From: Chlorocebus sabaeus
Taxonomy: Eukaryota; Chordata; Mammalia; Primates; Cercopithecidae
Direction of reading: 5' to 3'
DNA length: 64,000 nucleotides
NCBI RefSeq assembly: GCF_047675955.1
Contig: NC_132912.1
Coordinates: forward strand, 75,540,382-75,604,381
In this document: one piece after another, positions 21,225 to 34,270 of the stretch
Numbering within the stretch: the stretch's first letter is position 1
How the letters are laid out: the number at the start of each line of letters is the position of its first letter
The notes under the pieces: model-generated
The model's database searches: none
Told to the model about the DNA's origin: nothing
Seen by the model: the letters and a program-made list of their open reading frames with translations, nothing else
Made by a program: the position numbers and the translations under genes

Positions 21225-24200
21225 CCTGCTTTTATTTTAGGTTCAGGGGTACAAGTGCAGGTTTGTTACATGGGTATATTGCATGTTGCAGGTGTTTAAT
21301 GTACAAATTATTTCATTACTCAGGTAATGAGAATACTAAGAGAAACTACTCAATAGGTAGCTTTTTCATCCTCACCATCATCCCAATCTTCACCCTAGAG
21401 TACTCTCCAACATCTAGTGTTTTCTTCTTTGTGTCCATATTTACTCAGTGTTTATCTACCACTTACAAGAGAAAACTTGTGGTGTTTGGTTTTCTATTCC
21501 TGCATTAATTCACTTAGAATAATGACTCCATCCATGTTGCTGCAAAGGACATCACTTCATTCTTTTTTATGGCTGCATAGCATTCCATGGTGTATATGTA
21601 ACGTATTTTCTTTATCTAGTCCACTGTTGATGAACGTCTAGGTTGATTTCATGTGTTTGCTATTGTGAATAGTGCTGTAATAAACATGTGGGTTCATATA
21701 TCTTTATGGTAGAATGATTTATATTTTGGGGGGTATATATCCAGTAATGGAATTGCTGGGTGAAATGGTAGTTCTGTTTAAAGCTTTTGAGAAATTTCCA
21801 AACTGCTTTTCACAGTGGCTGAACATTCCACTAGCAGGGTATAAGCAAAGCCTTTTCCCCATTACCTCTCCAGCATCTGTTATTTTTCTGACTATTATGG
21901 GAGAATTTGACATGAATCTTTCTGGTCAAGTGTGAGATGGTATCTCACTGTGGTTTTGATTTGTATTTCTCTAATGATTTGTAATGTTAAGCATTTTTTC
22001 ATATACTTGTTGGTTGGCCATGTTTATGTCTTTTTTCTTTTTCTTTTCTTTGAGACAGAGTTTTGCTCTTGTTGCCCAGGCTGTAGTTCGATGACACAAT
22101 CTCAGCTCACTGCAACCTTCACCTCCCAGGTTCAAGTGATTCTCCTGCCTCAGCCTCCCAAGTAGCTGAGATTACAGGCATGTGCCACCAGGTCCAGCTA
22201 ATTTTGTATTTTTAGTAGAGACAGGGTTTCATCATGTTGGTCAGGCTGGTGTCGAACTCCTGACCTCAGGTGATCCATCTTCCTCAGCCTCTCAAAGTGC
22301 TGGGATTACAGGCATGAGCCAGTATGCCCAGTCATGTTTATGTCTTTTTTTTTTTTCATAAGTGTCTTCATATACTTTGCCCATTTTTTAATGAGGTTGT
22401 TTGGTTTTTGCTTGTTAATTTGTTTAATTTTCTTATAGATTCTGGATATTAGTTCTTTGCTGAATGTACATATGGCAAATATTTTCTCCCATTCTGAAGG
22501 TTATCAGTTTGCTCTGTTGATAGTTTATTTTGCTGTGCAGAAGCTCTTCAGTTTAATTAGGTCCCACTTGTCAAATTTGTTTTTGTTGCAATTGCTTTTG
22601 GCATCTTCATCATTAAATTTTTGCCAGTTTCTATGTCCAGAATTGTATTTCCTAGGTTTTTCCTTCCACGGTTTTATAGTTTTAGGTTTTACATTTAAGT
22701 CTTTAATCCATCTTGAGTCAGTTCTTGCATATGGTGAAAGGAAGGGGTCCAGTTTCAATCTTCTGCATATGGTTAGTCAGTTATCCCAGTACCGTTTACA
22801 GAACAAGAAGTCCTTTCCCCATTGTTTATTTTTGTTGACTTTATCAATGAGCACATGGTTGTAGGTTTGTAGCTTTATTTCTGAGTTTCTAACTTGTTCC
22901 CTTGATCTATGTATCTTTTTATGTACCAGTACCATACTGTATTGGTTACTTTAACTTTGTAGTATAGTTTGAATTTGGGTAGTGTGATGACTGTGATTAT
23001 TCTTTTTGCTTACAACAGCGTTGTTTATTTGTGATATTTTTAGTTCCATGTAAAATTTAGAATTTTTTTTCTAATTCTGTGAAAAATGTCACTGATAGTT
23101 TAATAGCAATAACATCGAATCTGTTAATTACTTTGGGCAATATTATTCTTATCTTTCTATTCATGAGCATGAGATTATTTTCCATTTGATTCTGTCATCT
23201 CTGATTTCTTACAGCAATGCTTTGTAATTCTCATTGTAGAGATCTTTCAGCTCCCTGTTTGGCTGAATTCCTAGGTATTTTATTCCTCTTGTGGCTATTG
23301 TAAATGGGGTTACATTCTTAATTTGACTCTCCACTTGGACATTTTTGATGTATTAAAATCCTATTGATTTATGTACATTGATTTAGTATCCTCAAACTTT
23401 GTGGAAGCAGTTTATGCATTCTAGGAGCCTTTGGGTAAAGGCTATGGGGTTTTCTAGGTAGAGAATCATATTTTCTGTGAAGAGTGATAGTTTGGCTTAT
23501 GGTTTTCACATTTAGATGCCTTTTAATTCCTTCTCTTACTGTATTGCTCGGGCTAAGACTTCTAGTACTATGTTGAATAGAAGTGGTGAGAGAAGGCATC
23601 CTTGTTTTGTTCCAGTTCTCAAAGGAAATGATTATAGCTTTTGCACATTTACTATAATGTTGGCTGTGGGTTTGTCATAGACAGCTCTTTATTGTTTTGA
23701 GACACGTTCTTTCAATGCTTAATTTGTAAAGGGTTTTTACATAAAAGAATGTTAATTTTTATCAAAATGCTCTTCTAAATGTATTAAGATGATCATGTGG
23801 TTTTTGTTTTTAGTCTTGTTTATGTGATAAATCACATTTGATTTGTGTATGTTGAACCAGCCTTCCATCCTAGGAATAAAGCCTACTTGATTATGGTGGA
23901 TTAGCTTTTTGATGTGCCATTGGATTTGGTTTGTTAGTATTTTGCTGAGGATTTCTGCACCTATGTTCATCAAAGATATTGGCCTGAAGTTCTCTTTCTC
24001 TGTTGTGTCTTTACCGAGTTTTGGCATCAGAATGATACTAGCCTCATAGAATGAGTTAGAGAGAAGTCTTTCTTCAATTTTTGGAATTGTTTCAATAGGA
24101 TTGATACCAGGTCATTCTGGTCCAAGGATTTTTTTGGTTGTTAGACTTTTCATTATTGATTCAATTTCAGAACTCATTATTAGTCTGTTCAGGATTTTAA

Positions 24201-24565
24201 TAACTTCCTGGTTCAAACTTGTGAGAGTCTGTCTTTTCAGGAATTTATCCATTTCATCAAGATTTTGTAGTTTGTGTGCATAGAGGTGTTTGTAATACTC
24301 TCTGAGGCTTCTTTGTATTTCTGTGGGGTTCATAGCAATGTCTCCATAGTTATTTCTGATTGTGTTTATTTGCATCTCATCTTTTTTCTTTATTAGTCTA
24401 GCTAGCAGTCTATCAATCTTATTTATTCTTTCATAAAACCAATTTTTAAAAAATCTTTTGTAGGGTTCTTCACGTCTCAATTTCCTTCAGTTCAGCTCTG
24501 ATTTTGGTTATTTCTTTTACTCTGGTAGCTTTGGGGTTGATTTGCTCCAGTTCCTCTAGCTGTTA
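21225..24565 (-). mobile_element. L1 (L1PB/L1MA-like), 3' UTR and ORF2, 5'-truncated
   Basis: On + the block starts with the reverse of an L1 3' UTR ('gtgcaggtttgttacatggg'), passes the ORF2 C-terminus ('ctgcaaaggacatcacttc'), and runs upstream through the RT and early RT regions to about 24565. An Alu (22037-22332) interrupts it. Frames are broken throughout; the longest relic on -, 24112-24480, is 122 codons. Its head-to-tail opposite is the + strand L1M at 18590-21160, so the two form an inverted L1 pair. Confidence 0.9.
22037..22332 (-). repeat. Alu (AluS-like) inserted in L1
   Basis: A full-length dimer on the reverse strand, with perfect 18 bp flanks CATGTTTATGTCTTTTTT at 22019-22036 and 22333-22350. 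The host L1 sequence is continuous once the Alu and one flank are removed. Confidence 0.96.
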
Positions 24566-24775
24566 CAATAGGTTTGACTTTGATCATCTGAATAAAGATG
24601 TGTTCCTCAGGTTTTAAAAGTTACTCTTTTTATTCCTTTCCTTCCTGTACTCATTACAAGGAAGTCATTATACACAGCTTACACTTAGGAAGTAGGGAGT
24701 TATGTTTGCCTTCCTTGAGGGTAGAGTATTAATTTATCTGTAATCCTTCTTCAAAGGAGATTCGTCCTCTGATGT
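24566..24775. other. Unassigned sequence
   Basis: No family was recognised. Confidence 0.4.
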
Positions 24776-24880
24776 TTGAACTCGGGAGGCGGATGTAGCA
24801 GTGAGCTGAGATCGCGCCACGGCACTCCGGACTGGCGACAGAGCGAGATTCCCTCTCAAAATAAATAAATAAATAAATAA
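24776..24880 (+). repeat. Alu 3' end fragment with (AAAT)n tail
   Basis: 'gaactcgggaggcggatg', 'agctgagatcgcgccac' and 'gcgacagagcgagattcc' are the last ~90 bp of an Alu right arm, followed by AAATAAAT units to 24880. It is 5'-truncated. It keeps several CpG sites, which points to a fairly young copy. Confidence 0.88.
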
Positions 24881-25189
24881 AATTGTCATGGTCAAAAACA
24901 AGCAAAGTGTAAGAAACTGCCACAGCTAAGAAGAACCTAATGACTGACTTCTAAATGTAATGTGCTATCCTGAATGGAATTTTGTAACAGAAAAATACAT
25001 TAGGTAGAAATGAAAATTAGAATAAATGAAGATGTTAAGCTTTAAAAAATAGTTAATGATAATACATTATCAATTGCATGAATAAAATATTTTCTCCAGC
25101 CAAAAATGTATGTTTTCTATTATCATCAACAAATGTATTTATTATTTGACTGTAATAAAGTTAGACAATGATGAAGACATAGAGTTATA

Positions 25190-25800
25190 ATGAAGCGGCA
25201 TCCTTGTCTGGGGTGAATACCCAGGGCCCGTCGTGGGGAGCCGAGAAGATTAACCACAGGGATACACACATGGAGTGGGTTAAAGAGCAGAAAGTTTACA
25301 GACAGAAGAAAGGAGAGAGTACAGTAGTTCTCTCTCCACTAAAGGGAAAAGCTAGCCAGTGTCAGCCTGCGCCAGATTTTCTAAGCAGTCTTGAGGAGGC
25401 GGTATCTGATTTACAGAAGGCCCAGAGATTGGTTGGATGGTATTTACATGGCACGGGTGGGAGGGTTGGTGGTATTTACATGGCGCGAGTGGGGAGGGCT
25501 GGTTGCCCCACCCTAATCTTGTTATGCAAATAGACTTCTTGCTTGGCCATTGCCATCTTGTCTGTTCCTTACCATAAATGTGGCTTGCAAAGAGAAGAGA
25601 TGATGGAGCCGTCATTTGGAACATGTCTATTCCCAGGTAACCTTTTCCTATTGGCACAACTGTGGGGATTCACCGGTGCAAGCTTCCAGCTTCCTTGTCT
25701 ATGTCTGCAGCTCAATTTTACAGTCTGTTCTTTGTTAGAAAAGGAAATGATTTGAGGCCTGGTTTTCATTAAAAGGAAAACCTTACCAAGGACTTCCTTA
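25190..25800 (-). mobile_element. Probable ERV LTR, family unassigned
   Basis: The block is richer in G+C than its neighbours. On + it contains 'gcagaaagtttacagacag', the position where an antisense LTR often carries its reversed poly(A) region, a direct ~32 bp duplication at about 25436-25498, and a pyrimidine-rich end near 25800. The pattern is that of an antisense LTR, but I cannot match it to a named family. An unrelated unique sequence is possible. Confidence 0.4.
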
Positions 25801-25924
25801 CCCTCACTATCTGCCTAAATATATATTTTTAAACTTCTATATCAATAACTTTCAATGAGGTCATCAGTTTTGTTATCATGAAATATATTCATTTTATTCC
25901 ATCCACACACAAAATAAATTGTCA

Positions 25925-26145
25925 TTATAAAATGTTATATTTATTGAACATTTACTATGAATCAGATCTTGTATATATATTCATTTTATATATAATATAC
26001 ACAAACATAGGTATGTATATGACAATATGTATAATATATGTGTGTATATATTTTATACATACATAATCTAAACTCATACCAGCTGTAATGAAATAGGCAT
26101 TATTTTTTACTTTATGTCCCAGAGAGATTATAGAATTGTCCAAGT
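25925..26145 (-). repeat. MIR SINE with an AT-rich expansion inside
   Basis: 'ttatttattgaacatttactatg' at the left and 'aaataggcattattttttac' plus 'agagagattatagaattgtcc' at the right are the two parts of a reverse-strand MIR. Between them, 25970-26065 is an alternating T/A and TATG-type run that MIR does not contain. Confidence 0.55.
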
Positions 26146-27599
26146 TTATTATTAAAGTTTTTTTAAAGCCTAAACAGACTCATAGGCACAGTTAATCCAA
26201 AAGAAAATACGTAATCCTAAATGATTATATTTTAATGATCCTAAAGTTCACAAAGAAAACATTAATAGATTTTCTAGAGCTTCTATCGGCTTCCTAAACT
26301 TGAGTTTCAGAAGAAACAGAAATACAAGAGTTTCAAATGCAATGCTGAATGTATGCTTAAAATAGGATATATTTAATAATGTAATTTCTCTCTGAACACG
26401 TTACTGATAACTCTGTTATCCATTGTTGACATCTCAAAAGACTACTAGAAAAATAACAACAACTATTGAACATATAAATCTTAGTTTATTAGATTTGCTG
26501 TAGTAAGGGGAAAAACCACCTTGACAGAGTTTTAGGTAGTGTTTCAGTGTGAGGAAGTATAGGAAGGTTTGACAGAATTTTATGACATAAGAGAGGCAAT
26601 TTTAAGGCACATTTTGCAAGGTGGTAAACTAATTGGGATTGTTCAGAGTCTGTGACAATAACAGCTTTGAATTGGTAGGCACAGAAAATTAAAAGTCTTT
26701 AATCAAGTCTTTGTTAGCGAGTATTAATATTGATAGCTAATATATTTATATGGTTTGAAGTCATGCCTTTCGGGGCAGACATTCCTTAGAGTAAGCAGCT
26801 GGGTTAGTGCTAGACTAAATATAACTTAATAGGAGTAAGGAAGTACACGATGGTAGTTATTATTATGGTTTTATTTCTCACCATATTTATTACCATACTT
26901 CTTTCCTTTTCAAGTGCAAGAAAAAAATGTTTCTAGGGTAATATTTAAGTTGGACATATATATGGAGGTAAACTTGTGAATTGTGAGAGAAATAAAAGGT
27001 AAATTTTTCACCTAACATTTTATTATGAAAATGTTTAAATATACTAAACAATTTGGGAGAATTTTACAGTGAATACTCATATCTATTAAGCTGGTTTTAT
27101 AATTAGTGTTTTACCATACTTACTTCTAGCTGTATTTTCATAAATCCCCTATTTGTCTATCATTCTGTCTCACATTTTCTGGTATGTTTTATACTTTTCA
27201 AAGTTGCAGAAAAGATGATGACATTTTAAAAATGAAAAAAAAGAAAAGAGATTTGCTTTTGCTGTGTCAGGACAGAAAATGTAACCAAAAGCAAAGGGTA
27301 GGAGTCCCCTTTTAGAAACAAGGGGTCATGCAAGAAAGGGCATGAATGAAATACAAAAGACAAATCCTTGGAACTGAGATGAGGAAATCAAGAGTTTCAC
27401 CACAGATCCTTAACACATGCAGCCCCAGAATCCACCTTGGACTAGATGCCAAAAAATATACATTCAAACAGACAATTTGTTCGGGAAGAAAGTCAAGGCT
27501 ATAATAAAATAAATTTAATACTTTAATTGTGTCAACATATTTTTAATAGCTATTATTATCAATTGAGGGAAAAAAGTATATCTAAAGAATTCTAAACAA
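26146..27599. other. Unassigned AT-rich sequence
   Basis: 1.45 kb without a recognised repeat, gene or RNA. Confidence 0.45.
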
Positions 27600-27765
27600 A
27601 TTTCCTTATATAATCATCCCCAATACCTTTTCAGATATGTATTATCATCCATATTTTAAACAGGTAAAAACTGATGTCTAAAATATTCAGCCACATCCTC
27701 AAGATAATTTCCTGAATTGAGATTCAAACCCAAATCAATGATCTATGTTAGACACATACGATAGC
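27600..27765 (-). repeat. MIR SINE
   Basis: Reverse-strand MIR order: 'cagatatgtattatcatcc', 'atattttaaacaggtaaaaac', then 'gagattcaaacccaaatc'. These correspond to the 'tattattatccccattt', 'tacagatgaggaaac' and 'ggattcgaacccaggtc' boxes. Confidence 0.65.
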
Positions 27766-28604
27766 TTATTTTTCCTCACAAAAAGAGCAAATGATAAACT
27801 ACAGCTTCAAAATCTGTAGACACATATAGATATCTTTGAAAATCTAACTTTTAAAAACCAACCTCCTTTGCACACACACTAAACCAGAGGCTGCTTATGT
27901 GTGTATTTAATTTGAAATTTCCATCAATATCTTCTTGATCCCTGTTTTACTTATTTACAATAAATTTTACTGCTGTTATTTCTTACATTGCACAATTTAT
28001 TATTTCTCTTATCCAAATGTCAGTGGTTTCCTAGGCAACAGCTAAACCCTGTTTCAGTATCATAACACTGTAATTAAAACTTCAATTATGTATATTTGCA
28101 ACCTCGTTGGTTCCATTAGATCATGTTGTCTGTAGTAAGTGACAAGTGTCTAGGTTCACATGACCTACATAGTCAGAACGATTAACAAGACCTTAAATAT
28201 ATTTTCAATATATACAGATATATTGTATAACTTGAATTTTAGTGTTATTCTGCATATTCTAATAATATTCATTTATATTTAAATTTATTTTGGATTGATA
28301 AGTTAATTTATGTCTCTTAAGAGATCATTTTGATCAAGAATTACATATAAAATTTGCAAATGCTTAAATGGTGTTATAGTTTCATCTTTGGGGGTTTGAG
28401 AGTAGACATGACTTCTTTTACTCCTCACTTTTTTCCCTTTCTTTTCCTCTTTTACTAAAACAATTTCAATTATAAATAATAAACTTTTTGAGCAGATAGT
28501 TACTTTTGTAGTGTAATTTGTAGAGTGTTGTGAAAGATGACTATATATCTAAATAGTGTCTTCAACACAATGCTTGATAATTTTATATTTTAAGTTTTTG
28601 TTTC
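27766..28604. other. Unassigned AT-rich sequence
   Basis: No recognised repeat or gene. Confidence 0.45.
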
Positions 28605-29205
28605 TTAATTCAGCAAGTCTTCATTGGGGCTACCAAGCATTAGGCATGTACTGTGCTAAATTGACAACTCTTTGCAAGATGGACAAACTCTATGCTGTCA
28701 TGGAACCTGCATTATAGTGAAATGGGACAAAAGAAAATAGACAAATACTGTAATGATATTACAGAGTATACTGAATTCTCTTGAAGGAAACAAGTATGGA
28801 AAAAAAAAAAAGGACATTGGCACTGAGATGCCTAGGAAGAACCTCAGGGTAGATGATTGAGACTGGACTTGGTAAAATGACATTTAAATTAGTACTTGGT
28901 GGATAAGAAAATGTCATCAATGAAAACTGGGGAATAGGTTTTCATGCAGTAGGAAAAGCATGTATAGATTCCTGGGAAGGGGAAGACCTTGATGCTTCTT
29001 AGGAATTGACAAAAAGCTCGTAGAAAAGGGAAATATAGCAGGAGTAGAGGTTAATAAATGTACAAAATGATGCCTTTAAAAAGGTTGGCACGAGCCGTAT
29101 GATACAGCTATGGTAGGGCAAAAACATTGCTTAAATTTTAGGCATCCTATGTATTTTATACTAAGTGCAATGTGAAGTCATACCATGGTTTTTATGACCT
29201 TTGCA
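28605..29205 (-). repeat. L2-like ancient repeat
   Basis: The start 'ttcagcaagtcttcattggg' and 'ggcatgtactgtgct' resembles a reversed L2 3' end. It is followed by 'ctgtcatggaacctgcattatag', 'tgacatttaaattagtact', 'gcagtaggaaaagcatg' and, near 29115-29180, 'tagggcaaaaacattgc' and 'ttttatactaagtgcaatg'. This order is shared with a common mammal-wide repeat. It is strongly diverged. Confidence 0.5.
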
Positions 29206-30301
29206 CGTATACAAACAAACAAACAAGTATGTGTTCCTAACATAAAAGCTCTGTCTGACTCACTATTAGCATTATTAGGTTAGATCTTTTTTTTATGATC
29301 ATGAAAATATTAAGAGAAGGGATGACAAATGCTGCTAAGAATGACAGCTGGAAAGGAAAATCTTCCTACTTTGAAACAATGTATTTGTCCAAGAGAGCTA
29401 ATAATATTCTGATTATATAACAACGTCCTGAGCATATCTCTTATGGCTACAAGGAAAGGGGGAAATTTACATTTAAAGTGAATGTAAGTTATTATTTTGC
29501 AGTTCTGCAGGACAGCAAGTCACTGGGTGGTTGAAATATTAAGACTCATGTCAATGCTCAATTTTTCCACCCTATAGATTTCCTTTGAGAATATCCCTAA
29601 GTCAATAGGGATATGAATGCTGTCGTTAGTTCCTTAACTACTTTTCTTTTCTCTCCCCTAAGGAGATGGTAAAGGGTGATGGAAAGGAATGGCATTTGGA
29701 ATCATAGAGTAAAATTTCTAATTTGATAGTTACTCCTGTCCTTCATTCCTATGTTCTTTTAATTCCATCAAATTTCTTAACTTTTTAAGATTTAAAATAT
29801 CTATTTTCCTAAATTGTTTTGATAATTATTTGAACTTGTTAGTGTTCCATAACTGTTATTTACTTCATTTTTTCACTTGTGTAAGAACTTCCTAATAGGT
29901 TTTGAGATAATGTGTGTGTTTGCATAAATATATGTATGTATGTATGTGTACACACATAAATACATCAGAAGTTACATACAGACTGATATAATTTGATATA
30001 GATATATCCAGCAAAATTATTTAAATACATATATACAATATATACATATATGAGATAACTATTTTTTTTTCCCTTTTCTCAAAACAAACCTGCACTGTTT
30101 AGGTGAGCAATGATGGGGGCCTCACCTTGAACCCAATTGTATCACTCTGGACTTTCTTCAGAACCTAAATATACTTTCAATTACATAGCAAATAAGTACC
30201 CTAAACATTTCTGAAAGTAATTAAAAAGCGAATTTAAAAAAAAGCTGTTTATGGATATATATTTTCTAAAGTTTAATATTTTAAACAGAATGCCTCTAAA
30301 A
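29206..30301. other. Unassigned AT-rich sequence
   Basis: No repeat family or gene was recognised. Short ATGT/ACAC and AT runs occur at 29915-30055. Confidence 0.45.
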
Positions 30302-30309
30302 CTATACAA

Positions 30310-30639
30310 CAGCACTCCCCAAACTTTTTGACACCAGGGACCAGAATTGCGGAAGACAATTTTCTTGCAGGGTGCGGGGGTCATGGTTGTGAGGTGAAAG
30401 TGTTCCACCTCACATCATCAAGCATTAGATTCTCATAAGAAGCTTGTAACCTAGATCCCTCGCATGTGCAGTTCACAATAGGGTTTGCAATCCTAGAAAA
30501 ATCGACTGCGGCCACTCATCTGACAGGAGGTGGAGGTCAGGCACTAATGCTCATTCGCCCCTCACCTCCTACTGTGAGGTCTGGTTCCTAACAGGCCACT
30601 GACCAGTACGGGTCCGCGACCCACAGTGGGATACCCCTG
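30310..30639 (+). mobile_element. MER1B-type hAT-Charlie DNA transposon, complete ends
   Basis: The start 'cagcactccccaaactttttg' and the end 'gggatacccctg' are the inverted termini. The interior has 'ccacctcacatcatcaagc', 'cctagatccctcgcatgtgc' and 'ctgacaggaggtggagg', which mark MER1B. The flanks CTATACAA (30302-30309) and CTATCCAA (30640-30647) make an 8 bp target duplication with one mismatch, the size diagnostic for hAT. It is nonautonomous, with no transposase. Confidence 0.93.
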
Positions 30640-30919
30640 CTATCCAAGGTTGAAGAAAAGCCTAATTAGACCTTTGTATCTGAAACCTATTATCAAAGTA
30701 AAAAGCCAATTAAAAAATATCATAAGACTTTGAGCAACACAAATGGATTAAGACCCATGTAGCTACGTGGGCCTTACATACAATTACTAACATTAAAGGA
30801 ACATTTAGTTTTTAGAATATTGTAAATGAACATTTAAACCCCCACTTTAGGCAATCAGTCTTGATGTATTTTCATTACCTAAGAGTTACAATAAAATTTT
30901 GGTTAAGTATATTTTAAAA

Positions 30920-31120
30920 AGGTTAAGAGCTGTCACCTTTGAGTTTAAGAATTGTGGGTTAGAATCCAGATGCTACAGCTTTCTAAATACAGCTTTAGCA
31001 AATTTACTGGCCTCTCTGACTCAGTTTTATTAACAACAAAGTTGGCTTGTTTTGGCAAATAAATGAGTGTGTCATCATATTTCATAATATAAATGTAAAA
31101 TAAATATTAGTAACAATTAT
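30920..31120 (+). repeat. MIR SINE
   Basis: Sense MIR order: 'aaaaggttaagagctgtcac', 'gtgggttagaatccagatg', 'aaatttactggcctctctgactcagtttta' as three short boxes, then 'aaaataaatattagtaac' near the end. Confidence 0.63.
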
Positions 31121-31859
31121 TAATTTTCACAAAGATCAAAATATTAGAAATACATAATTTTGCATAATATCATAATAGAGAAAATACTTTGAAAATCAAA
31201 ATAGGTAAAGTGATATGTAAATATCCATTATTTTCTTCTTTGAATAAAATATAATTCCAAATAAGTGACATTTAGGACATATATGAAAAAAATGAATTCT
31301 TCATTTGTTACTAAAGGTCCATGAAGAGAAGCTCTGCTTATTTAAAAGGAGTCAAAGAGCCTGCTAAGTGGGTGGTCAGAAATAAGGGATATAATTTTTT
31401 TAAATTATATATTTTCTTCATTTAGCAGTAAGCAGTCATAGCATGCAATTTTAAAAATTATATGCTATTCAAAATTAAAAATATAATATTAGCAGTAAAT
31501 CTAATAAGATTTATAAGAAAATTTTATAAAAATGTGCCAAAGGACACCAAAGTGGCCAACATAAATGAAAATACATATTGTATTATTGAATAAGGTAATT
31601 TAATATTGTAAAGATGATGAATTTCTTCTAATTAATTTGTCATAATTTCAATCAACATCGTAACAGCATTTTTTAATAGAACTTGAAATGTACATGCTGG
31701 ATTTCCAGTTTCCGGTTTGACATGTAAGATGTTTAAGTCATCACTCATGGAAGTGAACAAGTAAAAAGCTAAACAAACTGAAAAAAAACAAAAAACAAAT
31801 CTTTTTATATTTTTCAGAGAATTGAAGTCATTGGGAAAACTGCTTTCCGCAAAATTAGA
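31121..31859. other. Unassigned, very AT-rich sequence
   Basis: No gene or named repeat. Long A/T stretches at 31400-31520 are low-complexity. Confidence 0.45.
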
Positions 31860-33689
31860 AAGGTACATGAATACAGAGCTTCACAACCTAACAGAACAAA
31901 GCCCATGAATAGAAAGCTTGATGGGAACCAATGCTAGGATAGGAAAACTTGAACTGAATTGCTGGAGGCTCAGGGTGGAAAACTGAGAGCTAAAAATTCC
32001 AGGGAACTCAGTCATAGGGGCATCCCCACACTTTAGTGAGCTTTATCTCCTGAACCTGCACGAGGTCCTCAGAGTCAGTATCAGAGAAAAATCCCATCAT
32101 GCTTCTGGCAGTAGGAAGAGAAATGAAATCATTTTATAATGCCAGAGCACTCTGTTCTTAACAAAGACTGCCCCCAGGAGGGACTATTTTACTAAAGCCT
32201 AAACTGCTGGCATTTTATCAGAACCTAATGAATTGGGTGGAGAGGAAATATCCAAATCAAGTCCCTCTAGCCTTCTGTATGAGGGAAGAAAGAAAATTTA
32301 AAAACTCTAGCTATGGTTTTCCACCTAAACGGGGAAGAAACCTGAGAAGCACTGGTGAAGTTCACAGGCCAGCATCACAGGCTCACCAAAATATGCGACA
32401 TAGCTGTGGGACTATGGAATGCTTCCCCTTTCCCATGCCTTACTCTACATTATTAAAGGCCTATTTAGCACAATTCTTTTACCCAGTACATTGTGTCTGT
32501 CTTTTAACAAAAATTACAAAGCATACTAAAAGATAAGAAAACAAAATATGAAGAGACTGAAAAACATTAGAACCAGAGTCAGATGTGGCAGACATGGTGG
32601 AATTCTCAGACTGAAATTTGGGGGAAAAAAACTATGATTATTACACTAATGTTTATTATAGAAAAAGTAGAGAACATATGAGAACATGTAGACAATGTAA
32701 GCAGAGTGATGGCAATTCTAAGAAAGAATCAAACATGAATGCTAGAGAGCAAAAACACTATAAGACAGATGAAGAATGCATTTGATAAGCTTATTAGAAG
32801 CCTAGACACAGGTGAGGAAATATCTCTGAATTTCAGGATGTCTCAATAGAAACTTTGAAATCTGAAAAGCGAAGATTTAAAAAGATCCTAAAACAAAACA
32901 AAAAACAGAGAAAAATATCCAAGAATGGTGGGAAAGTACAAAAGAAGTAACATATATTATGCAATGAGAATACTAAAAGGAAAGAATGAGAAAAAGAAAT
33001 AGACATTATATCTCAAGCAATAATGAATGAGAAGTTTCTCCAAATTAATGCCATACACCAACCAATAGATACAGGAATCTCAGAGAACCCCAAGCAGGGT
33101 AAATGTCAAAAAACAAACAAATAAAACAAAAACAAACTAAACCTAGGTATATTATATACAATGTTTGGAAAATCAAAAGTAAAGAAAAAATCTTGAAAAG
33201 GGCCATATGGTGGTGGGGGGAAACACCTTACCAATAGATAAGCAAAAATAAGAATGATACCTGACTTCTCAGAAACCAGGCAAGCAAGAAGTGAGTTAAT
33301 TGAATTACTTAAGTTTGGGGGGTGGGGGCGGAAGCACCAACATAAAATTCTGTATCCCAAAATTATCCTTTAAAAGTAAAGAAGAAATAAAGGATTTCTC
33401 AGACAAATAAAAATTGAGGGATTTTATTGCCAGTAAAACTGTCCTGCAAAAAAATGTTAAAAGTTTTTTAGAAACAAGAAAAATAATTTAAGTCATCCAT
33501 AAAAAGAAAAAGTATCAGAAAAGACATAAATAAAGATAAAATGTAAACTTTAATTTTTGCTGTTCTTAAGTGATCTAACAGATAATTTCAAAATACTAAC
33601 ATGCATTCAAGTATGCATGCTTGTGTATATATACATATACTGTGCTTGTGTATATATATAAAATGCTTGTTTATGTGTGTGTTTGTGTG

Positions 33690-34165
33690 TGTTTTATTAG
33701 TCAGTGTTGTCCAGAGACTAAGAACCACTAGTAGATGTATACAATGAGAGGGAATTTCTTACAAAAATTGGTTCATGCAATCATGAAGGCCAGGAAGTTC
33801 AATAATATGTCACCTGCAAGCTGGAGAACTGGGAAAGCCAGTGGTATAATTCAGTCCACATACAAGGCCAGAGAACCAAGGGAGCCAATGTATAATTCTC
33901 ATTTCAAGGCCAAAGAGTCAGGAGAAGATGAATGTCCTGGCTGAAGAAGAGAGAACCACTTTTCCCTTCCTCTGCCTTTTTATTTTATCCAGGTCCTCAA
34001 TGAATTGGATGATATCTGCCCACATTGGTGAGGGTGATATTCTTTAGTCAGTATCCTGAATCAAATGTTAATTACTTTTGGTAACAACCTCAGCAGACTC
34101 ACTCAGAAATAATGTTTTACCAACTATCTGGGCTTCCTCTAATTCGGTCAAGTTGATATCAAAAA
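33690..34165 (+). mobile_element. High-copy human interspersed repeat, name uncertain
   Basis: 'tagtcagtgttgtccagag', 'cctgcaagctggagaactgg', 'gccagtggtataattcag', 'aggagaagatgaatgtcctgg', 'ttggatgatatctgcccac', 'gaaataatgttttaccaac' and 'cggtcaagttgatatc' occur in a fixed order that I recognise from many human loci. I cannot be sure of its library name or class. It lies inside the old L1M. Confidence 0.6.
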
Positions 34166-34270
34166 TTATATATACATATATATAATTTATATATAATTAT
34201 ATATAACCATTTATATGGTTATATGTGCTTAATTTTATATATAGAGAGTATATATACACATATATTCTCA
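34166..34270. repeat. AT-rich low-complexity run
   Basis: Alternating TATA/ATAT runs directly after the repeat above. Confidence 0.8.

Noticed and set aside
22457..22864. 135-codon frame on + and similar hydrophobic frames nearby
   Set aside because: These are antisense readings of L1 ORF2. The T-rich strand gives spurious Leu/Phe-rich membrane-like peptides.
30302..30647. The CpG-containing block as a promoter or small CpG island
   Set aside because: It is fully explained by a MER1B element with inverted ends and an 8 bp target duplication.
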